Shown piece by piece: positions 1 through 11,200 of a stretch of DNA of 64,000 bases. The DNA is from Euonymus europaeus (taxonomy: Eukaryota > Streptophyta > Magnoliopsida > Celastrales > Celastraceae): NCBI GenBank assembly GCA_963580455.1, contig OY756972.1:12849001-12913000 (forward strand), in the 5' to 3' direction. Every line of letters begins with the position of its first letter. The first letter of the stretch is position 1. A program made the position numbers and the translations under genes. A model generated the notes under the pieces. It did no database searches. It was not told the DNA's origin and saw nothing but the letters and a program-made list of their open reading frames with translations.

Positions 1-180
1 AGCAACTATGATGGTCCGAAGTTGCTCAACACTCTCTATGGAGGAGCTTTTTACGGTTTTGTCCATTTGTCATAGAAAGTTGGTGTTTTGGCATCGAAAT
101 AATCTAGGAAGGTTATACTCATAAAATTTGACATATAAGAACAATAAAAAACCTATCCCGTGCGACTTTGATAGTCCGAA

Positions 181-340
181 GTTGCTCATCTCTCTCTATG
201 GAGGAGCTTCTAACGGTTTTCTCTATTTGTCATAGAAAGTTGGTGTTTTGGCATCGAAATAATCTAGAAAGCTTATACACATAAAATTTGACATATAAGA
301 ACTATAAAAATTGTACACCGAGCAACTTTGATGATCCGAA
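181..340. repeat. Representative class A monomer (TGTACACCG / GCAAC type)
   Basis: This 160-bp unit represents the commoner class. Its end reads TTGTACACCG AGCAACTTTG and then ATGATCCGAA (other copies have ATGGTCCGAA). The middle holds the conserved block around TTAACGGTTTT, GTCCATTTGT, AAAGTTGGTGTTTTGG and CATCGAAATAATC, followed by an AT-rich stretch with TATAC, ATAAAATTTGACATATAAG and AATAAAAA. Sub-variants differ in TTGTAC, TTGCAC or GTGTAC, and in CACCG, CACTG or CATCG. Confidence 0.9.
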
Positions 341-347
341 GTTGCTC
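320..347. other. 28-bp dyad spanning the monomer junction (example of a recurrent element)
   Basis: Perfect 9-base arms GAGCAACTT (320-328) and AAGTTGCTC (339-347) flank a 10-base spacer. The element lies across the junction between consecutive units as phased here and recurs, intact or with one change, in most monomers. In class B the left arm is GAGCGACTT, which still pairs throughout if G-T is allowed. It could extrude as a hairpin or bind a dimeric protein; neither is shown by the sequence. Confidence 0.8.
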
Positions 348-500
348 AACTCTCTCTATGGAGGAGATTTTAACGGTTTTGTCCATTTGTCATTGAAAGT
401 TGGTGTTTTGTCATCGAAATAATCTAGGAAGCTTATACTCATAAAATTTGACATATAAGAACAATAAAAATTGTACACCGAACAACTTTGATGGTCCGAA

Positions 501-510
501 GTTGATCAAC
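501..510. other. GTTGATCAAC perfect palindrome variant (example)
   Basis: Where the unit start reads GTTGATCAAC instead of GTTGCTCAAC, a perfect 10-bp palindrome containing TGATCA appears and the longer dyad loses one pair. It recurs in monomers preceded by GAACAACTT (for example 3541, 4021, 9781, 15061) and in some TTGCACACCG monomers with GAAATTGATC (for example 2741). It is a useful subfamily marker; function unknown. Confidence 0.75.
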
Positions 511-660
511 TCTCTCTATGGAGGAGCTTTTAACGGTTTTGTCCATTTGTCATGGAAAGTTGGTGTTTTGGCGTCGAAATAATCTAGGAAGGTTATACTC
601 ATAAAATTTGACATATAAGAACAATAAAAAGTCTATCCCGAGCGACTTTGATAGTCCGAA
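501..660. repeat. Representative class B monomer (TCTATCCCG / GCGAC / ATAGTCC type)
   Basis: This unit shares the body of class A but ends with GTCTATCCCG AGCGACTTTG ATAGTCCGAA. The changes TCTATC for TGTACA, GCGAC for GCAAC and ATAGTCC for ATGGTCC are inherited together, so B is a lineage and not random mutation. Sub-variants end in GTCTATCACG, ATCTATCC or ACCTATCCCG TGCGAC. Class B monomers are interspersed among class A monomers in orders that repeat within the higher-order units. Confidence 0.85.
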
Positions 661-2041
661 GTTGCTCAACTCTCTCTATGTAGGAGCTTTTAACGGTTTT
701 GTCCATTTGTCATAGAAAGTTGGTGTTTTAGCATCGAAATAATCTAGGAAGCTTATACTCATAAAATTTGACATATAAGAACAATAAAAATTGCACACCG
801 AGCAACTTTGATGATCCGAAATTGCTCAACTCTCTCTATGGAGGAGCTTTTAACGGTTTTGTCCATTTGTCATAGAAAGTTGGTGTTTTGGCATCAAAAT
901 AATCTAGGAAACTTATACTCGTAAAATTTGACATAGAAGAACAGTAAAAAGTCTATCCCGAGCGACTTTGATAGTCCGAAGTTGTTCAACTCTCTCTATG
1001 AAGGAGCTTTTAACGGTTTTCTCCATTTGTCATAGAAAGTTGGTGTTTTGGCATCGAAATAATCTATGTAGCTTATACTCATAAAATTTGACATATAAGA
1101 ACAATAAAAAGTGTACACCGAGCAACTTTGATGGTCCGAAGTTGCTCAACACTCTATATGGAGGAGCTTTTAACGGTTTTCTCCATTTGTCATTGAAAGT
1201 TGCTGTTTTGGCATCGAAATAATCTAGGAAGGTTATACTCATAAAATTTGACATATAAGAACTATAAAAATTGTAAATCGAGCAACTTTAATGGTCCGTA
1301 GTTGCTCAACTCTCTCTATGGAGGAGCTTTTAACGGTTTTGTCCATTTGTCATAGAAAGTTTGTGTTTTGGCATCCAAAAAATCTAGGAAACTTATACTC
1401 ATAAAATTTGACATAGAAGAACAATAAAAAGTCTATCACGAGCGACTTTGATTGTCCGAAGTTGCTCAACTCTCTCTATGTAGGAGCTTTTAACGGTTTT
1501 CTCCATTTGTCATAGAAAGTTAGTGTTTTGGCATCAAAATAATCTGGGAAACTTATACTCGTAAAATTTCACATAGAAGAACAGTAAAAAGTCTATCCCG
1601 ATCGACTTTGATAGTCCGAAGTTGCTCAACTCTCTCTATGGAGGAGCTTTTAACGTTTTTGTCCATTAGTCATAGAAAGTTGGTGTTTTGGCATTGAAAT
1701 AATCTAGGAAGGTTATATTCATAAAATTTAACATATAAGAACAATAAAAAGTCTATCCCGAGCGACTTTGATAGTCCGAAGTTGCTCAACTCTCTCTATG
1801 GAGGAGCTTTTAAAGGTTTTCTCGATTTGTCACAGAAATTTGGTGTTTTGGCATCGAAATAATCCAGTAAGCTTGTACTCATAAAATTTGACATATAAGA
1901 ACAATAAAAATTGTACACTGAGCAACTTTGATGATCCGAAGTTGCTCAACTCTCTCTATGGAGGTGCTTTTAATAGTTTCGTCCATTTGTCATAGAAAGT
2001 TGGTGTTTTGGCATCGAAATAATCTACGAAGCTTATACTCA

Positions 2042-5000
2042 TAAAATTTGACATATAAGAACAATAAAAAGTGTACACCGAGCAACTATGATGGTCCGAA
2101 GTTGCTCAACACTCTCTATGGAGGAGCTTTTAACGGTTTTGTCCATTTGTCATAGAAAGTTGGTGTTTTGGCATCGAAATAATCTAGGAAGGTTATACTC
2201 ATAAAATTTGACATATAAGAACAATAAAAAACCTATCCCGTGCGACTTTGATAGTCTGAAGTTGCTCATCTCTCTCTATGGAGGAGCTTCTAACGGTTTT
2301 CTCCATTTGTCATAGAAAGTTGGTGTTTTGGCATCGAAATAATCTAGAAAGCTTATACACATAAAATTTGACATATAAGAACTATAAAAATTGTACACCG
2401 AGCAACTTTGATGATCCGAAGTTGCTCAACTCTCTCTATGGAGGAGATTTTAACGGTTTTGTCCATTTGTCATTGAAAGTTGGTGTTTTGGCATCGAAAT
2501 AATCTAGTAAGCTTATACTCATAAAATTTGACATATAAGAACAATAAAAATTGCACACCGAGCAACTTTGATGATCCGAAATTGCTCAACTCTCTCTATG
2601 GAGGAGCTCTTAACGGTTTTGTCCATTTTTCATAGAAAGTTGGTGTTTTGGCATCGAAATAATCTAGGAAGCATATACTGATAAAATTTGACATATAAGA
2701 ACTATAAAAATTGCACACCGAGCAACTTTGATGGTTCGAAATTGATCAACTCTCTCTATGGAGGAGCTTTTAACGGTTTTGTCCATTTGTCATAGAAAGT
2801 TGGTGTTTTGGCATCAAAATAATCTAGGAAACTTATACTCGTAAAATTTGACATAGAAGAACAGTAAAAAGTCTATCCCGAGCGACTTTGATAGTCCGAA
2901 GTTGCTCAACTCTCTCTATGTAGGAGCTTTTAACGGTTTTGTCCATTTGTCATAGAAAGTTGGTGTTTTGTCATAGAAATAATCTATGAAGCTTATACTC
3001 ATAAAATTTGACATATAAGAACAATAAAAAGTGTACACCGAGCAACTTTGATGGTCCGAAGTTGCTCAACACTCTCTATAGAGGAGCTTTTAACGGTTTT
3101 GTCCATTTGTCATAGAAAGTTGGTGTTTTGGCATTGAAATAATCTAGGAAGGTTATACTCATAAAGTTTGACATATAAGAACAATAAAAAATCTATCCTG
3201 AGCGACATTGATAGTCCGAAGTTGCTCATCTCTCTCTATGGAGGAGCTTTTAACGGTTTTCTCCATTTGTCATAGAAAGTTGGTGTTTTAGCATCGAAAT
3301 AATCCAGGAAGATTATACACATAAAATTTGACACATAAGAACTATAAAAATTGTACACCGATCAACTATGAGGGTCCGAAGTTGCTCAACTCTCTCTATG
3401 GAGGAGCTTTTAACGGTTTTGTCAATTTATCATAGAAAGTTGGTGTTTTGTCATCGAAATAATCTAGGAAGCTTATACTCATAAAATTTGAAATATAAGA
3501 ACAATAAAAATTGTACACCGAACAACTTTGATGGTCCGAAGTTGATCAACTCTCTCTATGGAGGAGCTTTTAACGGTTTTGTCCATTTGTCATGGAAAGT
3601 TGGTGTTTTGGCGTCGAAATTATCTAGGAAGGTTATACTCATAAAATTTGACATATAAGAACAATAAAAAGTCTATCCCGAGCGACTTTGATAGTCCGAA
3701 GTTGCTCAACTCTCTCTATGTAGTTGCTTTTAACGGTTTTCTCCATTTGTCATAGAAAGTTGGTGTTTTGGCATCGAAATAATCCAGGAAGGTTATACAC
3801 ATAAAATTTGACACATAAGAACTATAAAAATTGTACACCGAGCAACTATGAGGGTCCGAAGTTGCTCAACTCTCTCTATGGAGGAGCTTTTAACGGTTTT
3901 GTCAATTTCTCATAGAAAGTTGTTGTTTTGTCATCGAAATAATCTAGGAAGCTTATACTCATAAAATTTGACATATAAGAACAATAAAAATTGTACACCG
4001 AACAACTTTGATGGTCCGAAGTTGATCAACTCTCTCTATGGAGGAGTTTTTAACGGTTTTGTCCATTTGTCACGGAAAGTTGGTGTTTCGGCGTCGAAAT
4101 AATCTAGGAAGGTTATACTCATAAAATTTGACATATAAGAACAACAAAAAATCTATCCCGAGCGACTTTGATAGTCCGAAGTTGCTCATCTCTATCTATG
4201 GAGGAGCTTTTAATGGTTTTCTCCATTTGTCATAGAAAGTTGGTGTTTTGGCATCGAAATAATCCAGGAAGGTTATACACATAAAATTTGACACATAAGA
4301 ACTATAAAAATTGTACACCGAGCAACTATGAGGGTCCGAAGTTGCTCAACTCTCTCTATGGAGGAGCTTTTAACGGTTTTGTCAATTTGTCATAGAAAGT
4401 TGATGTTTTGTCATCGAAATAATCTAGGAAGCTTATACTCATAAAATTTGACATATAAGAACAATAAAAATTGTACACCGAACAACTTTGATCGTCCGAA
4501 GTTGATCAACTCTCTCTATGGAGGAGTTTTTAACAGTTTTGTCCATTTGTCACGGAAAGTTGGTGTTTTGGCGTCGAAATAATCTAGGAAGGTTATACTC
4601 ATAAAATTTGACATATAAAAACAATAAAAATTGCACACCGAGCAACTTTGATGATCCGAAATTGCTCAACTCTCTCTATGGAGGAGTTTTTAACGGTTTT
4701 GTCCATTTGTCATGGAAAGTTGGTGTTTTGGCGTCGAAATAATCTAGGAAGGTTATACTCATAAAATTTGACATATAAAAACAATAAAAATTGCACACCG
4801 AGCAACTTTGATGATCCGAAATTGCTCAACTCTCTCTATGGAGGATCTTTTAACGGTTTTGTCCATTTGTCATAGAAAGTTGGTGTTTTGGCATCAAAAT
4901 AATCTAGGAAACTTATACTCATAAAATTTGACATAGAAGAACAGTAAAAAGTCTATCCCGAGCGACTTTGATAGTCCGAAGTTGCTCAACTCTCTCTATG

Positions 5001-8000
5001 GAGGTGCTTTTAACGGTTTTGTCCATTTGTCATAGAAAGTTGGTGTTTTGGAATCGAAATAATCTATGAAGCTTATGCTCATAAAATTTGACATATAAGA
5101 ACAATAAAAAGTGTACACCGAGCAACTTTGATGGTCTGAAGTTGCTCAACACTCTATATGGAGGAGCTTTTAACGGTTTTCTCCATTTGTCATTGAAAGT
5201 TGCTGTTTTGGCATCGAAATAATCTAGGAAGGTTATACTCATAAAATTTGACATATAAGAACTACAAAAATTGTACATCGAGCAACTTTGATGGTCCGTA
5301 GTTGCTCAACTCTCTCTATGGAGGAGCTTTTAACGGTTTTGTCCATTTGTCATAGAAAGTTTGTGTTTTGGCATCCAAAAAATCTAGGAAACTTATACTC
5401 ATAAAATTTGACATAGAAGAACAATAAAAAGTCTATCACGAGCGACTTTGATAGTCCGAAGTTGCTCAACTCTCTCTATGTAGGAGCTTTTAACGGTTTT
5501 CTCCATTTGTCATAGAAAGTTGGTGTTTTCGCATCAAAATAATCTAGGAAACTTATACTCGTAAAATTTCACATATAAGAACAGTAAAAAGTCTATCCCG
5601 AGCGACTTTGATAGTCCGAAGTTGCTCAACTCTCTCTGTGGAGGAGCTTTTAACGTTTTTGTCCATTAGTCATAGAAAGTTGGTGTTTTGGCATCGAAAT
5701 AATCTAGGAAGGTAATATTCATAAAATTTAACATATAAGAACAATAAAAAGTCTATCCCGAGCGACTTTGATAGTCCGAAGTTGCTCAACTCTCTCTATG
5801 GAGGAGCTTTTAAAGGTTTTCTCGATTTGTCATAGAAATTTGGTGTTTTGGCATCGAAATAATCCAGTAAGCCTGTACTCATAAAATTTGACATATAAGA
5901 ACAATAAAAATTGTACACTGAGCAACTTTGATGATCCGAAGTTGCTCAACTCTCTCTATGGAGGTACTTTTAACGGTTTCGTCCATTTGTCATAGAAAGT
6001 TGGTGTTTTGGCATCGAAATAATCTACGAAGCTTATACTCATAAAATTTGACATATAAGAACAATAAAAAGTGTACACCGAGCAACTATGATGGTCCGAA
6101 GTTGCTCAACACTCTCTATGGAGGAGCTTTTAACGGTTTTGTCCATTTGTCATAGAAAGTTGGTGTTTTGGCATCGAAATAATCTAGGAAGGTTATACTC
6201 ATAAAATTTGACATATAAGAACAATAAAAAACCTATCCCGTGCGACTTTGATAGTCCGAAGTTGCTCATCTCTCTCTATGGAGGAGCTTCTAACGGTTTT
6301 CTCCATTTGTCATAGAAAGTTGGTGTTTTGGCATCGAAATAATCTAGAAAGCTTATACACATAAAATTTGACATATAAGAACTATAAAAATTGTACACCG
6401 AGCAACTTTGATGATCCGAAGTTGCTCAACTCTCTCTATGGAGGAGATTTTAACGGTTTTGTCCATTTGTCATTGAAAGTTGGTATTTTGGCATCGAAAT
6501 AATCTACGAAGTTTATACTCATAAAATTTGACATATAAGAACAATAAAAAGTGTACACCGAGCAACTTTGATGGTCCGAAGTTGCTCAACACTCTATATG
6601 GAGGAGCTTTTAACGGTTTTCTCCATTTGTCATTGAAAGTTGGTGTTTTGGCATCGAAATACTCTAGGAAGGTTATACTCATAAAATTTGACATATAAGA
6701 ACTATAAAAATTGTACATCGAGCAACTTTGATGGTCCGTAGTTGCTCAACTCTCTCTATGGAGGAGCTTTTAACGGTTTTGTCCATTTGTCATAGAAAGT
6801 TTGTGTTTTAGCATCCAAAAAATCCAGGAAACTTATACTCATAAAATTTGACATAGAAGAACAATAAAAAGTCTATCACGAGCGACTTTGATAGTCCGAA
6901 GTTGCTCAACTCTCTCTATGTAGGAGCTTTTAACGGTTTTCTCCATTTTTCATAGAAAGTTGGTGTTTTGGCATCAAAATAATCTGGGAAACTTATACTC
7001 GTAAAATTTCACATAGAAGAACAGTAAAAAGTCTATCCCGAGCGACTTTGATAGTCCGAAGTTGCTCAACTCTCTCTGTGGAGGAGCTTTTAACGTTTTT
7101 GTCCATTAGTCATAGAAAGTTGGCGTTTTGGCATCGAAATAATCTAGGAAGGTAATATTCATAAAATTTAACTTATAAGAACAATAAAAAGTCTATCCCG
7201 AGCGACACTGATAGTCCGAAGTTGCTCAACTCTCTCTATGGAGGAGCTTTTAAAGGTTTTCTCGATTTGTCATAGAAATTTGGTGTTTTGGCATCGAAAT
7301 AATCTTGTAAGCTTGTACTCATAAAATTTGACATATAAGAACAATAAAAATTGTACACTGAGCAACTTTGATGATCCGAAGTTGCTCAACTCTCCCTATG
7401 GAGGTGCTTTTAACGCTTTCGTCCATTTGTCATAGAAAGTTGGTGTTTTGGCATCGAAATAATCTACGAAGCTTATACTCATAAAATTTGACATATAAGA
7501 ACAATAAAAAGTGTACACCGAGCAACTATGATGGTCCGAAGTTGCTCAACACTCTCTATGGAGGAGCTTTTAACGGTTTTGTCCATTTGTCATAGAAAGT
7601 TGGTGTTTTGGCATCGAAATAATCTAGGAAGGTTATACTCATAAAATTTGACATATAAGAACAATAAAAAGTCTATCCCGAGCGACTTTGATAGTCCGAA
7701 GTTGCTCAACTCTCTCTATGTAGGAGCTTTTAACGGTTTTCTCCATTTGTCATAGAAAGTTGGTGTTTTGGCATCGAAATAATCTAGAAAGCTTATACAC
7801 ATAAAATTTGACATATATGAACTATAAAAATTGTACACCGAGCAACTTTGATGATCTGAAGTTGCTCAACTCTCTCTATGGAGGAGATTTTAACGGTTTT
7901 GTCCATTTGTCATTGAAAGTTGGTCTTTTGGCATCGAAATAATCTAGGAAGCTTATACTCATAAAATTTGACATATAAGAACAATAAAAATTGCACACCG

Positions 8001-8281
8001 AGCAACTTTGATGATCCGAAATTGCTCAACTCTCTCTATGGAGGAGCTCTTAACGGTTTTTTCCATTTGTCATAGAAAGTTGGTGTTTTGGCATCGAAAT
8101 AATCTAGGAAGCATATACTGATAAAATTTGACATATAAGAACTATAAAAATTGCACACCGAGCAACTTTGATGGTTCGAAATTGATCAACTCTCTCTATG
8201 GAGGAGCTTTTAACGGTTTTGTCCATTTGTCATAGAAAGTTGGTGTTTTGGCATCAAAATAATCTAGGAAACTTATACTCG
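2042..8281. repeat. 6240-bp higher-order unit (39-mer), copy 1
   Basis: Thirty-nine monomers recur in the same order, with the same private variants, in the adjacent block at 8282. Shared rare variants include ATCAACTATG at 3361/9601, AAATATAAGA at 3491/9731, TAGTTGCTTT at 3721/9961 and AGCGACACTG at 7201/13441. The left edge is placed where 2041/8281 begin to agree after disagreement in the preceding 60 bases. Inside lie two 9-monomer (1440-bp) subunits starting near 5110 and 6550. Confidence 0.88.
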
Positions 8282-11200
8282 TAAAATTTGACATATAAGA
8301 ACAATAAAAAGTGTACACCGAGCAACTATGATGGTCCGAAGTTGCTCAACACTCTCTATGGAGGAGCTTTTAACGGTTTTGTCCATTTGTCATAGAAAGT
8401 TGGTGTTTTGGCATCGAAATAATCTAGGAAGGTTATACTCATAAAATTTGACATATAAGAACAATAAAAAACCTATCCCGTGCGACTTTGATAGTCTGAA
8501 GTTGCTCATCTCTCTCTATGGAGGAGCTTCTAACGGTTTTCTCCATTTGTCATAGAAAGTTGGTGTTTTGGCATCGAAATAATCTAGAAAGCTTATACAC
8601 ATAAAATTTGACATATAAGAACTATAAAAATTGTACACCGAGCAACTTTGATGATCCGAAGTTGCTCAACTCTCTCTATGGAGGAGATTTTAACGGTTTT
8701 GTCCATTTGTCATTGAAAGTTGGTGTTTTGGCATCGAAATAATCTAGTAAGCTTATACTCATAAAATTTGACATATAAGAACAATAAAAATTGCACACCG
8801 AGCAACTTTGATGATCCGAAATTGCTCAACTCTCTCTATGGAGGAGCTCTTAACGGTTTTGTCCATTTTTCATAGAAAGTTGGTGTTTTGGCATCGAAAT
8901 AATCTAGGAAGCATATACTGATAAAATTTGACATATAAGAACTATAAAAATTGCACACCGAGCAACTTTGATGGTTCGAAATTGATCAACTCTCTCTATG
9001 GAGGAGCTTTTAACGGTTTTGTCCATTTGTCATAGAAAGTTGGTGTTTTGGCATCAAAATAATCTAGGAAACTTATACTCGTAAAATTTGACATAGAAGA
9101 ACAGTAAAAAGTCTATCCCGAGCGACTTTGATAGTCCGAAGTTGCTCAACTCTCTCTATGTAGGAGCTTTTAACGGTTTTGTCCATTTGTCATAGAAAGT
9201 TGGTGTTTTGTCATAGAAATAATCTATGAAGCTTATACTCATAAAATTTGACATATAAGAACAATAAAAAGTGTACACCGAGCAACTTTGATGGTCCGAA
9301 GTTGCTCAACACTCTCTATAGAGGAGCTTTTAACGGTTTTGTCCATTTGTCATAGAAAGTTGGTGTTTTGGCATTGAAATAATCTAGGAAGGTTATACTC
9401 ATAAAGTTTGACATATAAGAACAATAAAAAATCTATCCTGAGCGACATTGATAGTCCGAAGTTGCTCATCTCTCTCTATGGAGGAGCTTTTAACGGTTTT
9501 CTCCATTTGTCATAGAAAGTTGGTGTTTTAGCATCGAAATAATCCAGGAAGATTATACACATAAAATTTGACACATAAGAACTATAAAAATTGTACACCG
9601 ATCAACTATGAGGGTCCGAAGTTGCTCAACTCTCTCTATGGAGGAGCTTTTAACGGTTTTGTCAATTTATCATAGAAAGTTGGTGTTTTGTCATCGAAAT
9701 AATCTAGGAAGCTTATACTCATAAAATTTGAAATATAAGAACAATAAAAATTGTACACCGAACAACTTTGATGGTCCGAAGTTGATCAACTCTCTCTATG
9801 GAGGAGCTTTTAACGGTTTTGTCCATTTGTCATGGAAAGTTGGTGTTTTGGCGTCGAAATTATCTAGGAAGGTTATACTCATAAAATTTGACATATAAGA
9901 ACAATAAAAAGTCTATCCCGAGCGACTTTGATAGTCCGAAGTTGCTCAACTCTCTCTATGTAGTTGCTTTTAACGGTTTTCTCCATTTGTCATAGAAAGT
10001 TGGTGTTTTGGCATCGAAATAATCCAGGAAGGTTATACACATAAAATTTGACACATAAGAACTATAAAAATTGTACACCGAGCAACTATGAGGGTCCGAA
10101 GTTGCTCAACTCTCTCTATGGAGGAGCTTTTAACGGTTTTGTCAATTTCTCATAGAAAGTTGTTGTTTTGTCATCGAAATAATCTAGGAAGCTTATACTC
10201 ATAAAATTTGACATATAAGAACAATAAAAATTGTACACCGAACAACTTTGATGGTCCGAAGTTGATCAACTCTCTCTATGGAGGAGTTTTTAACGGTTTT
10301 GTCCATTTGTCACGGAAAGTTGGTGTTTCGGCGTCGAAATAATCTAGGAAGGTTATACTCATAAAATTTGACATATAAGAACAACAAAAAATCTATCCCG
10401 AGCGACTTTGATAGTCCGAAGTTGCTCATCTCTATCTATGGAGGAGCTTTTAATGGTTTTCTCCATTTGTCATAGAAAGTTGGTGTTTTGGCATCGAAAT
10501 AATCCAGGAAGGTTATACACATAAAATTTGACACATAAGAACTATAAAAATTGTACACCGAGCAACTATGAGGGTCCGAAGTTGCTCAACTCTCTCTATG
10601 GAGGAGCTTTTAACGGTTTTGTCAATTTGTCATAGAAAGTTGATGTTTTGTCATCGAAATAATCTAGGAAGCTTATACTCATAAAATTTGACATATAAGA
10701 ACAATAAAAATTGTACACCGAACAACTTTGATCGTCCGAAGTTGATCAACTCTCTCTATGGAGGAGTTTTTAACAGTTTTGTCCATTTGTCACGGAAAGT
10801 TGGTGTTTTGGCGTCGAAATAATCTAGGAAGGTTATACTCAGAAAATTTGACATATAAAAACAATAAAAATTGCACACCGAGCAACTTTGATGATCCGAA
10901 ATTGCTCAACTCTCTCTATGGAGGAGTTTTTAACGGTTTTGTCCATTTGTCATGGAAAGTTGGTGTTTTGGCGTCGAAATAATCTAGGAAGGTTATACTC
11001 ATAAAATTTGACATATAAAAACAATAAAAATTGCACACCGAGCAACTTTGATGATCCGAAATTGCTCAACTCTCTCTATGGAGGATCTTTTAACGGTTTT
11101 GTCCATTTGTCATAGAAAGTTGGTGTTTTGGCATCAAAATAATCTAGGAAACTTATACTCATAAAATTTGACATAGAAGAACAGTAAAAAGTCTATCCCG

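Larger units (their letters stand above)
1..2041. repeat. Left block of class A/B monomers, no other content
   Basis: This strict 160-bp phase block holds about 12 complete monomers. Bases 1-400 closely match 2081-2480 (offset 2080, 13 monomers). From about 781, and more closely from about 1001, it parallels 4781-6440 at an offset of 4000 bp (25 monomers), including the 9-monomer module. Point differences are more frequent than between the copies of the 6240-bp unit, so this is an older relative of the same module. No gene is present. Confidence 0.75.

Noticed and set aside
283..310. TATA-like ATATAAG and AATAAAA polyadenylation-like strings in each monomer
   Set aside because: They occur in nearly all of the roughly 400 monomers as part of an AT-rich stretch, with no associated gene, so they are not evidence of promoters or terminators.
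320..507. CRISPR-like regular spacing of a 28-bp dyad
   Set aside because: The sequence between successive dyads is itself repeated, not unique, so there are no spacers, and there are no cas genes.
631..660. CENP-B box-like sequence (CCCG ... CGAA in class B monomers)
   Set aside because: The reverse complement of the CENP-B core needs seven bases between CCCG and CGAA. Here there are sixteen, and the internal required bases are not in place.
6470..6718. Recurrent 82-codon minus-strand frame (also at 5030, 11270, 12710, 16550, 17990, 21990 and many later positions)
   Set aside because: It is only about 1.5 monomers long and recurs because the DNA recurs. Its two halves are the same satellite bases read in two frames, since 160 is not a multiple of three. 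Point changes alter its length freely, and nothing resembles a known domain.
10758..10982. 74-codon plus-strand frame
   Set aside because: It exists only because one base change at 10842 removes a stop in a single copy. The otherwise near-identical copy 6240 bp upstream lacks it.
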